The notes beneath the pieces were generated by a model, which saw nothing but the letters and a program-made list of their open reading frames with translations, was not told the origin of the DNA and made no database searches. A program made the translations under genes and the position numbers. From NCBI GenBank assembly GCA_905212515.1, contig CAJMEU010000131.1, positions 1 through 8,134 on the forward strand: a stretch of 8,134 bases of DNA, read 5' to 3'. This document shows, one piece after another, positions 1 through 5,536 of the stretch. Source of the DNA: an uncultured Oscillospiraceae bacterium. GTDB taxonomy: Bacteria; Bacillota; Clostridia; Oscillospirales; Ruminococcaceae. Every line of letters begins with the position of its first letter. Position 1 is the first letter of the stretch.

Positions 1-531
1 AAAGCCAATAGCAATCGCACCTGTGACCTGAAACAAATTTTCCGCAAGAGCGGCGCCGCTGCCATTTACAAGATTTAAAAGATGTCCCAATCCAAAAGTA
101 ACACTTGAAATAACAATTGCCGTTTTCACATTGTCCTTTGCCATCGCTTTGAACAAAAAACCCCGAAAAATTATTTCTTCTACAAATCCAACGCAAAGCA
201 TGCACACGATATAGCAAATCGTATCTGCCGCAGTCAAGTTGATTGCAGCTCCGTTCCAAAAATTTCTTGTAACCAGAACGATCAGGGGAATATAATAAAG
301 CAATCGGCGTGCGGAAACAGAAGGTTTGCAAAGTCCATACTTTGTAAACAGCTGGTTTTTCTTTAGAAAGCAGAGTAACAGTACCGTCTGCAAAATACAG
401 AAAACAGCGCTTGCAGAGTATGCAATCCCGATCCGTTCATTGATTGGGTTGGCTAAGGATTGCAGTACGCAATAAACCCCAATCCAAACCAACGCAAAGG
501 CCAGTTCATTTTTCTCATAGATTTTTTTCAT
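1..531 (-). CDS. CPBP-family intramembrane glutamic protease, partial (C-terminus beyond left edge)
   Basis: The reading frame is open from an ATG at 531 to the window edge, giving 177 residues without a stop. The start is supported by GGAGG at 539-543 (minus sense), 7 nt upstream, and by the ATGA overlap with the end of the preceding TetR gene. Hydrophobic segments lie near residues 9-27, 36-56, 77-88, 104-122, 136-150 and 162-177. Two hallmark CPBP (Abi, Pfam PF02517-type) motifs are present: EEIIFR at 118-123, with the catalytic Glu pair and Arg, and F146-x3-H150. The third motif should lie beyond the edge. The family comprises membrane-embedded CAAX-prenyl-protease-like enzymes; bacterial members are linked to bacteriocin self-immunity or processing of membrane proteins, but the substrate here is unknown. 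The TetR neighbour suggests regulated expression. The gene is A+T-rich compared with the genes from 1430 onward. Confidence 0.85.
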   Translation of the reverse strand, partial: MKKIYEKNELAFALVWIGVYCVLQSLANPINERIGIAYSASAVFCILQTVLLLCFLKKNQLFTKYGLCKPSVSARRLLYYIPLIVLVTRNFWNGAAINLTAADTICYIVCMLCVGFVEEIIFRGFLFKAMAKDNVKTAIVISSVTFGLGHLLNLVNGSGAALAENLFQVTGAIAIGF

Positions 532-1100
532 TTTGTTTCCTCCCGGGTGGCCAAGATTGCACCTCTATATGTTCGTTCCAAATGAGTAATTACTGTTTTT
601 TCGTCATACTCCAAAGAGTTATTTGCGATTATGCTTGCATAGCCGTGGGCGAATAAGGCGATCGTGATAAATGCTTCCTTTGTCTGTTCCATTGGCAACT
701 CCATCGCCTGCTGCATAGCGGAAAGTATAGGGAGCAATTCCTCGGAATCGACCATTTCAAGCAAACTGTTCTCCACTGCGTATCCCGACTGAAAGAGAAA
801 GCGAAATAACTGTGGTTCTTCAATTGCAAACCGGATATAGTTGAGTCCGATACCGAGCATCATTCCTTCCTGTGGATTCGTAATGTTCATTAAGTATTCG
901 GTATGATACCAATCCAATTTTGCATAGACGGCTCTTTTCAATTCCTCAATCGTTGCAAAGTGGTACATAACAGGCAGCGTAGAACAGTTGAGTCATTTGG
1001 CAACCGTTCTGGTATTGATGTTACCTTCACCCCCTTCCCGGGCAACCTCAAAAGCAGCGTCAATCACCATTTCTTTTGTAATCTTCGCTCTTGGGGGCAT
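528..1100 (-). pseudogene. TetR/AcrR-family regulator interrupted by an in-frame TGA (codon 36)
   Basis: Translation from the ATG at 1098-1100, preceded by GGAGGG at a good distance, gives a typical TetR N-terminus starting MPPRAKITKEMVIDAAFEVA and reaching Lys35. Codon 36 is TGA (993-995), and the same frame then continues without a break for 154 residues to the stop at 528-530. The residues just after the stop, with P43-V44-M45-Y46-H47-F48, are the usual end of the TetR recognition helix, so the break lies inside the DNA-binding domain. A single C-to-T change from CGA (Arg) would explain it. The C-terminal 146 residues could start at Met45 (968), but there is no ribosome binding site there and the product would lack most of the helix-turn-helix. 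Its stop overlaps the protease start. I infer a recently inactivated local repressor; a sequencing error is the main alternative. Confidence 0.8.
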
Positions 1101-1115
1101 CGAAATCCCTCCTTA

Positions 1116-1133
1116 ATATAATTATCATTATAT
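1116..1133. promoter_or_regulatory. Candidate TetR operator: 7-bp inverted repeat
   Basis: The arms ATATAAT (1116-1122) and ATTATAT (1127-1133) are perfect reverse complements around TATC. The site lies between the -10 box at 1141-1146 and the ribosome binding site of the TetR gene, where an autorepressor would block transcription. The sequence is very A+T-rich, so a chance palindrome is possible. Confidence 0.4.
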
Positions 1134-1140
1134 AACAACA

Positions 1141-1168
1141 ATTATAATATCTTTTTCAGCATTGTCAC
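1141..1168 (-). promoter_or_regulatory. Promoter of the TetR-CPBP protease unit
   Basis: On the minus strand GTGACA (1163-1168) is followed, after a 16-bp spacer, by a perfect TATAAT (1141-1146). The start codon lies about 40 nt downstream of the -10 box. This is a good sigma-A-type promoter and the only convincing one upstream of the unit. Confidence 0.65.
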
Positions 1169-1429
1169 CCCTGTGAATAAAAGTTTCCAAAAAGGCAAAC
1201 CGTGATTTCACAGCCCATAACCTCAGCAGCTTTCGCTAAGCGGAGATTGCAAAGCAGCTTTTTTTACGGATATGCGATTTGATTTCTTTATACAAAAAGA
1301 CACCGGGAAAAGCATCTCTACCTTTCTCGGTGTCTTTCGTCTTTGCAACGCCCATAATTGTTCGTATTTTGATATATTTTCAAATTACCTCGTCGGGCGT
1401 TAGCAGCCACAGACGCCCTCTTTGATCGA
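1169..1429. other. Non-coding gap between the A+T-rich block and the permease gene
   Basis: No supported gene lies here. With the leader at 1101-1168 it forms a gene-free stretch of about 330 bases. It contains the terminator hairpin at 1296-1337, a 6-bp inverted repeat next to the permease stop (GGGCGT 1395-1400, ACGCCC 1413-1418) without a T-run on the permease strand, and a T-run near 1259-1265. The change from A+T-rich to G+C-rich sequence occurs at about 1380-1430. Confidence 0.6.
1290..1337 (-). terminator. Rho-independent terminator downstream of the permease gene
   Basis: Arms 1296-1310 and 1323-1337 pair over 15 bp with one G-T type mismatch around a 12-nt loop. On the minus strand the stem runs into a T-rich stretch (CTTTTTG), as expected for the end of the permease transcript about 95 nt after its stop. 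T residues also follow on the plus strand, so it may work both ways. Confidence 0.6.
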
Positions 1430-2284
1430 TCACGCAAACAGCCCGCACACAAGGCCCGCCGCCACGCCTACGGCGTACAGCAGCCCTACGATGAACAAAT
1501 TCTGTTTGATATTCCGGTTGGCGCGGAACAGCACCGCCAGGCCCACCCCCGCCGAGGTGCACAGCCCCGCCACCACGCCGCCAAAGGACAGCTGCCCGGC
1601 GGTGAACAGCTGCGTCAGCAGCACGCTGGCCACGCAGTTGGGGATCAGGCCGATCAGGCCTGCCACAAAGGGCTGCACCGGCCCGGCCGCGGCCAGAAAT
1701 GCGCCGATGGCGTCAGCCCCCACCAGGGCCACCACCAACCCCAGCGCCACGTTGAACAGCAGGATATACACCCAGATGTGCACCGTGTGCTTGAGGGCAG
1801 CCGTCAGGATGCCGTCCTCTTCCTCGTGCTCGTGGCAGTCCACGTCCTGGCTGCGGCCGCTGTAGCCGCCGCGCACCGCGGCCGGGATCCACCGCCTGAA
1901 CACAAAATCCACACACAGGCCCGCCAGCATGCCCACCAGCACCTTCACGGCCAGGATGGCCGCCAGGCTGTTCCAATGCTCGGGGCTGGCCACCATCAGG
2001 GGAATGGCTTCGTCGCTGGTGGCCAGGAACACCGCCAGCAGCGTGCCCAGGGTGATGACCTTGCTGCCGTAAAAGTTGGCCGCCATGGCCGAAAAACCGC
2101 ACTGGGGGATGCACCCCAGCAGCGCGCCGGGCACAAAGCCGAAGCGCCCGCCGCCGGCCAGCAGCCGCTCGATGCCCTCCGAGTGGCGGTGCTCGACATA
2201 TTCGATCACCCAATATGCCGCGAACAGGAAGGGCAGCATCTTCGCGCTGTCGATCAGCGCGTCCAACAATACATCCAAAAGCAA
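1430..2284 (-). CDS. Polytopic permease, ArsP_2-like putative heavy-metal/manganese exporter
   Basis: This 284-residue integral membrane protein probably exports a metal ion or metalloid. It resembles the family annotated as putative manganese transporter or arsenic efflux protein (PF11449, ArsP_2); the substrate is not settled for the family. Visible marks are GCIPQCGFS at 57-65, ATSDEAIP at 88-95, a charged loop with HEHEEE at 151-156, and a second G-x-I-P-x-C at 212-217 followed about 26 residues later by another Thr-Ser (243-244). The two halves therefore repeat each other, as in transporters built from duplicated bundles. About eight to ten hydrophobic segments are present. I chose the TTG at 2284 because AAGGAG lies 8 nt upstream and the promoter at 2343-2371 lies downstream of the longer ATG start at 2377. 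Family members also typically begin near this LLDVLLD segment. It is divergent from the hydrogenase gene. Confidence 0.8.
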   Translation of the reverse strand: MLLDVLLDALIDSAKMLPFLFAAYWVIEYVEHRHSEGIERLLAGGGRFGFVPGALLGCIPQCGFSAMAANFYGSKVITLGTLLAVFLATSDEAIPLMVASPEHWNSLAAILAVKVLVGMLAGLCVDFVFRRWIPAAVRGGYSGRSQDVDCHEHEEEDGILTAALKHTVHIWVYILLFNVALGLVVALVGADAIGAFLAAAGPVQPFVAGLIGLIPNCVASVLLTQLFTAGQLSFGGVVAGLCTSAGVGLAVLFRANRNIKQNLFIVGLLYAVGVAAGLVCGLFA

Positions 2285-2292
2285 ATCCGGTT

Positions 2293-2298
2293 CTCCTT
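2293..2298 (-). promoter_or_regulatory. Ribosome binding site that sets the TTG start of the permease
   Basis: AAGGAG on the minus strand, 8 nt before TTG (2282-2284). No comparable site precedes the upstream in-frame ATG at 2377, which would also lie outside the predicted transcript. Confidence 0.7.
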
Positions 2299-2342
2299 GC
2301 TGTAAAAGTCTGCTTCGCCGCGCCTTGCGGCCTACCTTACAA

Positions 2343-2371
2343 AGTATAGCCCAACGCGGCGGCTTTTGCAA
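2343..2371 (-). promoter_or_regulatory. Permease promoter
   Basis: TTGCAA (2366-2371) and TATACT (2343-2348) on the minus strand are separated by 17 bp. Transcription would start near 2336, leaving a leader of about 50 nt, too short for a large riboswitch. The leader holds a small GCCGC/GCGGC hairpin. Confidence 0.6.
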
Positions 2372-2378
2372 ATCCAAA

Positions 2379-2390
2379 GTAAAATTTTAC
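2379..2390. promoter_or_regulatory. 12-bp perfect palindrome between divergent promoters
   Basis: GTAAAATTTTAC is its own reverse complement. It lies 7 bp beyond the permease -35 box and 7 bp before the hydrogenase -35 box, where one bound protein could affect both genes. It does not match the Rex or CRP/FNR consensus as I know them. Confidence 0.4.
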
Positions 2391-2397
2391 AGAACTC

Positions 2398-2427
2398 TTG
2401 CGTGGCCCGCCCCGGGGATGGTATGAT
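2398..2427 (+). promoter_or_regulatory. Hydrogenase promoter
   Basis: TTGCGT (2398-2403) and TATGAT (2422-2427) are separated by 18 bp. The ATG lies 34 nt after the -10 box, with AGGAG at 2447-2451 serving as ribosome binding site. The -35 box is weak, which could mean activation or modest expression. Confidence 0.5.
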
Positions 2428-2461
2428 AGTACCACCAATGGGATAAAGGAGTTTTGGGACC

Positions 2462-3973
2462 ATGCGTGGCATTTATTCTTCCGTGACCGACATCCGCCGC
2501 AAGGTGTTCACCGAGGTGGCGCGCCTTGCGTATGAGGGCGGCGGGTATGACCAGCTTGAACGCCTACCTTATAAGATCCTGCCCGGCGAGGTGGGCAAGT
2601 ACCGCGAGAGCATCTTTCTGGAGCGGGCCATCATCGGCGAGCGCCTGCGTCTGTCCATCGGCCTGCCTTTGCGCAATATGGCCGAGCACGCGCCCCTAGC
2701 CGAGGGCATCGACGAGGCCACGGTGGCGGAGAAATACTACGAGCCGCCGCTGATCAACGTGATCCGCTTCGCCTGCAACGCCTGCCCGGAAAAGAGCTAC
2801 CGCGTGACAGATTTGTGCCAGGGCTGCCTGGCCCACCCCTGTGTGGAGGTGTGCCCCAAGGGCGCGGTGTCCATCCAGCACGGCCGCAGCATCATCGACC
2901 AGGAAAAATGCATCAAATGCGGCCAGTGCGCCAACGTGTGCCCCTACGGCGCCATCAATAAGATCGAGCGCCCGTGCGCCAAAGCCTGCGGCATGGACGC
3001 CATCGGCTCGGACGAGTACGGCCGCGCCAAGATCGACTACGACAAGTGCGTATCCTGCGGCATGTGCCTGGTGAACTGCCCCTTCGGCGCCATTGCCGAC
3101 AAAAGCCAGATTTTCCAGGTCATCCAGGCCATCAACCGGGGGGACCGTGTCATCGCCGCCGTGGCCCCGGCCTTTGTGGGCCAGTTTGGCCCGGAGATGA
3201 CCACCGCCAAGCTGCGCAGCAGCATGAAGCTGCTGGGCTTCGACAATGTGGTGGAGGTGGCCATCGGCGCCGACCTGTGCACCATCGAGGAGGCCAAGGA
3301 CTTCCTGCGCGAGGTGCCTGAGCAGCAGCCATTCATGGCCACGTCCTGCTGCCCCGCCTGGAGCGTGATGGCCAAAAAGCTGTTCCCCCAGTTCGCCCCT
3401 TATATCAGCATGGCCCTCACGCCCATGGTGCTGACGGCCCGCCTGATCAAAAAGCGCCACCCGGGCTGTAAAGTGGTGTTCATCGGGCCCTGCGCGGCCA
3501 AAAAGCTGGAGGCCAGCCGCCGCACCATCCGCAGCGACGTGGATTTCGTGCTCACCTTCGAGGAAGTGATGGGCATGTTCGAGGCCAAGGCCATCCAGTT
3601 CGCCGAGGTGGCCGAGGGCCCCGAACCCGTGGAGGCCACCGGCGACGGCCGCGGCTTTGCCGTGAGCGGCGGCGTGGCCAATGCGGTGGTGAATGTCATC
3701 AAAAAGATGGACCCGGACCGCGAGGTAAAGGTGATGGCCGCCCAGGGCCTGGCCGACTGCCGCAAGATGCTGATGATGGCCAAGGCGGGCAAGCTGGACG
3801 GCTACCTGCTGGAGGGCATGGCCTGCCCCGGCGGCTGTGTGGCCGGCGCGGGCACGCTGGCGAACCCGGCCAAGGCCGCTGCCGCCCTGAACAAGTACAA
3901 GGCGGCAGCGCCGCTGAAAGTGGCCGACGAAAGCCCTTACGAGATCACCCTGAGCCTGCTGCACGACGAATAA
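2462..3973 (+). CDS. Monomeric [FeFe] hydrogenase, group B-like
   Basis: This 503-residue cytoplasmic iron-sulfur enzyme should catalyse reversible H2 formation from protons and ferredoxin electrons. Cys-rich ferredoxin-like motifs come first: C105-x2-C108, C119-x2-C122-x4-C127-x3-C131, C150-x2-C153-x2-C156-x3-C160, C172/C176, and C196-x2-C199-x2-C202-x3-C206. The catalytic domain carries all three H-cluster motifs: TSCCPAW at 294-300, where C296 matches the proton-transfer Cys and C297 a cluster ligand; IGPCAAKK with C344; and EGMACPGGC at 451-459 with C455 and C459. IGPC instead of the MPC of group A enzymes, and the overall length, fit group B (TIGR04105-type; Clostridium pasteurianum CpIII is the studied example). 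There is no NuoG-like extension and no partner subunit, so it is probably a stand-alone enzyme. The maturases HydE, HydF and HydG are not in the window. AGGAG lies 10 nt before the ATG. Physiological direction and electron partner are unknown. Confidence 0.93.
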   Translation: MRGIYSSVTDIRRKVFTEVARLAYEGGGYDQLERLPYKILPGEVGKYRESIFLERAIIGERLRLSIGLPLRNMAEHAPLAEGIDEATVAEKYYEPPLINVIRFACNACPEKSYRVTDLCQGCLAHPCVEVCPKGAVSIQHGRSIIDQEKCIKCGQCANVCPYGAINKIERPCAKACGMDAIGSDEYGRAKIDYDKCVSCGMCLVNCPFGAIADKSQIFQVIQAINRGDRVIAAVAPAFVGQFGPEMTTAKLRSSMKLLGFDNVVEVAIGADLCTIEEAKDFLREVPEQQPFMATSCCPAWSVMAKKLFPQFAPYISMALTPMVLTARLIKKRHPGCKVVFIGPCAAKKLEASRRTIRSDVDFVLTFEEVMGMFEAKAIQFAEVAEGPEPVEATGDGRGFAVSGGVANAVVNVIKKMDPDREVKVMAAQGLADCRKMLMMAKAGKLDGYLLEGMACPGGCVAGAGTLANPAKAAAALNKYKAAAPLKVADESPYEITLSLLHDE

Positions 3974-3991
3974 AGCATAAAAAAGTAAAGA

Positions 3992-4040
3992 GCCTCCCCG
4001 CCAAAAACGTGTCCACGCTGCGGAGAGGCCCTTTTATTTT
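3992..4040. terminator. Shared bidirectional terminator between hydrogenase and TetR genes
   Basis: GCCTCCCCGC (3992-4001) pairs with GCGGAGAGGC (4020-4029) with one A-C mismatch, and a small CGTG/CACG hairpin sits inside. On the plus strand a T-run follows (4032-4040), which overlaps the TetR stop codon. On the minus strand the stem is followed by TCTTTACTTTTTT. It fits both convergent genes. Confidence 0.75.
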
Positions 4041-4624
4041 TCTGTGCCGTCCTCCGGCACGATCACGCAGGCAATGGGCACGGCAAAGCCCGTCAGCACC
4101 CCGGCCAGCTTCGGCGGCATGCCCGCCAGGAACAGGTCTTTCAATTCCCCGGCCGGGCGCGCCATACCGCCGCGCACCCATTCGGTGGCCATCTCAATGC
4201 CGCCGCTGCCATACATGCGCAGCAGGAATTTCATCTCCTCGTCCAGCGGCCTGCCCGTGCGCCAACGGATGATGCGGCTGTACAGCACGTCGGTGTAATC
4301 CAGCATGATGTGGTACAGGGTGGCGTCGTCCGCCTGGCGCACCATGCGGCGGTACAGCCCGCGCTTTCGGCGCAGGGTCTCCAGCATTTTCAGCACCATG
4401 GCGTCCCATTCCACCGCCTCTTCGCCGGCAAAGGCCGCGGCAAAATCCCGCCGGTACATCCAACGGATCAAATCGTCCCGGGTGTGGAAATAGCGATAAA
4501 ACACCTGCCGCGTCAGCCCGCACTGCTGGGCGATATCGCTGACACTGATGCTGCGCAGGGGCTGGTGCTCCAGCAGGGCCTCAAGGCCCCGGGCCAGCCG
4601 GGCGCGGGTGTGCTCTGTGGGCAT
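4034..4624 (-). CDS. TetR/AcrR-family regulator with DhaS-like C-terminal domain
   Basis: The product is a 196-residue DNA-binding regulator. The helix-turn-helix spans about residues 26-47 (ISVSDIAQQCG, then LTRQVFYRYF), followed by the typical HTRDDLIRW. The C-terminal half, with a GGIEMATEWV stretch around 141-150, resembles the TetR_C_8 type found in DhaS-like regulators; this assignment is from pattern memory only. I start it at the ATG at 4622-4624, which has AGGTG 6 nt upstream, rather than at the ATG at 4681, whose extra 19 residues would run through the operator region. It is divergent from the dehydrogenase gene, with two inverted repeats between them, so it probably controls that gene and itself. 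The inducer is unknown. It is convergent with the hydrogenase and probably not linked to it functionally. Confidence 0.85.
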   Translation of the reverse strand: MPTEHTRARLARGLEALLEHQPLRSISVSDIAQQCGLTRQVFYRYFHTRDDLIRWMYRRDFAAAFAGEEAVEWDAMVLKMLETLRRKRGLYRRMVRQADDATLYHIMLDYTDVLYSRIIRWRTGRPLDEEMKFLLRMYGSGGIEMATEWVRGGMARPAGELKDLFLAGMPPKLAGVLTGFAVPIACVIVPEDGTEK

Positions 4625-4653
4625 ATCACTCACCTCAACATTTGAAAAGTTGA

Positions 4654-4669
4654 CACTTTGCCAAAAGTG
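4654..4669. promoter_or_regulatory. Candidate operator of the divergent TetR regulator
   Basis: CACTTT (4654-4659) and AAAGTG (4664-4669) are perfect inverted arms around GCCA, flanked by TTG on one side and CAA on the other. The site sits 30 bp from the regulator start and 5 bp before the -35 box of the dehydrogenase promoter, a usual position for TetR-family binding. Confidence 0.5.
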
Positions 4670-4674
4670 CAATG

Positions 4675-4703
4675 TTCCCACGGCACCGGGGCTGTGTTAT
4701 AAT
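4675..4703 (+). promoter_or_regulatory. Promoter of the short-chain dehydrogenase gene
   Basis: TTCCCA (4675-4680), a 17-bp spacer and a perfect TATAAT (4698-4703) preceded by TG-T, which makes an extended -10. The start codon is 36 nt beyond the -10 box. Confidence 0.7.
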
Positions 4704-4722
4704 CTGTTTGATAAAATTATAA
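4697..4722. promoter_or_regulatory. Inverted repeat that includes the -10 box
   Basis: TTATAAT (4697-4703) and ATTATAA (4716-4722) are perfect reverse complements 12 bp apart. The left arm contains the -10 box and the right arm lies just beyond the expected transcription start. It may be a second binding site, or only the result of A+T richness. Confidence 0.3.
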
Positions 4723-4739
4723 CAAAGGAGTGTCCTTTT

Positions 4740-5480
4740 ATGAAAACTGCGATCATCACCGGCGGTTCCCGCGGCATTGGCGAGGCCATGACGCTGAAAC
4801 TGGGCGAAATGGGCTACAATGTGGTCATCAACTACCGGTCCGACAGCTCAAAAGCCCTCACCGAGGCCCTTATTGAAAAGCTGAAAGCCCAGTACGGCGT
4901 GGAGGGCCTGGCCGTGCAGGCGGACGTGTCCAAGTACGAGGACTGCGAAAAACTGGTGGCCGCCGCGGTGGCCCATTTCGGCGAGCAGATCGACGTGCTG
5001 GTGAACAATGCCGGCATCACCAACAACGCCCCCTTCTGTGAACTGCCCCGCGAAAAGTACATGGCCGTGCTGGAGACCAACCTCATCAGTGCCTTCCACA
5101 TGTGCCACTTCGTGGTGCCCTATATGGTGAAGGCAAACGGCGGCTGCGTGGTGAACACCTCGTCCATCGGCGGTCTGATGGGCGTGGCCAACCAGGCGGA
5201 TTACTGCGCCTCCAAGGCGGGCCTCATCGGCATGACCCGCGCCCTAGCCATGGAATTCGGCAAGCAGCACATCCGCTTCAACTGCATCTGCCCGGGCATG
5301 ATCTGGACGGACATGCTGCGCGGCGTCAATCAGGACGAGGTGGCCGCGCTGAAGATGGGCATCCCCATGGGCGAGATCGGCGAGGTGGAGGATATCGCCG
5401 CGGCGCTGGAATTCCTCATCAAGGACAAATACATGACCGGCCAGTATGTCTCCCCCAACGGCGGCATCTACATGCCGTAA
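4740..5480 (+). CDS. Short-chain dehydrogenase/reductase, FabG-like
   Basis: This 246-residue cytosolic oxidoreductase of the classical SDR family is closest in pattern to 3-oxoacyl-[acyl-carrier-protein] reductase. It shows the cofactor loop TGGSRGIG at 7-14, NNAG at 89-92, N114, and the catalytic set S142, Y155 and K159 (YCASK). Arg in NYRSD after the second strand suggests NADPH. The C-terminal GGIYMP resembles the usual FabG ending. The start is the ATG at 4740-4742, with AGGAG 9 nt upstream; an in-frame ATG at 4548 would add 64 residues read through the regulator gene and the promoter, so I reject it. The gene stands alone, with no fatty-acid synthesis genes beside it, and has a dedicated divergent TetR regulator. 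I infer a specialised or inducible reductase rather than the housekeeping FabG; the substrate is unknown. Confidence 0.9.
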   Translation: MKTAIITGGSRGIGEAMTLKLGEMGYNVVINYRSDSSKALTEALIEKLKAQYGVEGLAVQADVSKYEDCEKLVAAAVAHFGEQIDVLVNNAGITNNAPFCELPREKYMAVLETNLISAFHMCHFVVPYMVKANGGCVVNTSSIGGLMGVANQADYCASKAGLIGMTRALAMEFGKQHIRFNCICPGMIWTDMLRGVNQDEVAALKMGIPMGEIGEVEDIAAALEFLIKDKYMTGQYVSPNGGIYMP

Positions 5481-5503
5481 GCCGATATTTTCTTCGGGCC
5501 AAT

Positions 5504-5536
5504 AAGGCCGGGCGCACAGCGCCCGGCCTTTTGTTT
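5504..5536 (+). terminator. Strong rho-independent terminator after the dehydrogenase gene
   Basis: A perfect 12-bp stem (5504-5515 with 5519-5530) with an ACA loop is followed by TTTTGTTTT. It ends against the stop codon of the convergent SGNH gene (5536-5538). In the opposite direction it lacks a long T-run, so it may stop that transcript less well. Confidence 0.9.

Larger units (their letters stand above)
1..1380. other. A+T-rich accessory block
   Basis: By eye, G+C is in the low to mid 40s percent here and around 60-65 percent from about 1430 onward. Codon use changes with it: AAA, ATT and TTT are common in the protease and regulator genes, whereas GCC, CTG and GGC dominate the later genes. 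I see no integrase, transposase or flanking direct repeat in the window, so the way it arrived is not shown. Confidence 0.6.

Noticed and set aside
1224..1267. Possible plus-strand terminator with a T-run near 1259
   Set aside because: The repeated GCAGCTTT copies are direct rather than inverted and give only a short, interrupted stem; no plus-strand gene ends there.
1236..1355. 39-codon minus-strand frame ending in TAG
   Set aside because: It has no ribosome binding site and spans the terminator hairpin.
1395..1418. 6-bp hairpin just after the permease stop, considered as its terminator
   Set aside because: It has no T-run downstream on the minus strand; the 15-bp hairpin at 1296-1337 is a better terminator.
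2285..2377. N-terminal extension of the permease from the ATG at 2377
   Set aside because: It lies upstream of the predicted transcription start and encodes a basic, non-family-like peptide. TTG at 2284 has AAGGAG at 8 nt.
2696..3964. Long open frame antisense to the hydrogenase (422 codons)
   Set aside because: It is a by-product of G+C-rich codon third positions. The translation is a His/Gly/Ala/Leu-rich string without domains, and the opposite strand is an unmistakable hydrogenase.
4548..4739. N-terminal extension of the short-chain dehydrogenase
   Set aside because: It runs through the regulator gene and the promoter; the ATG at 4740 has a proper ribosome binding site and gives a standard SDR start.
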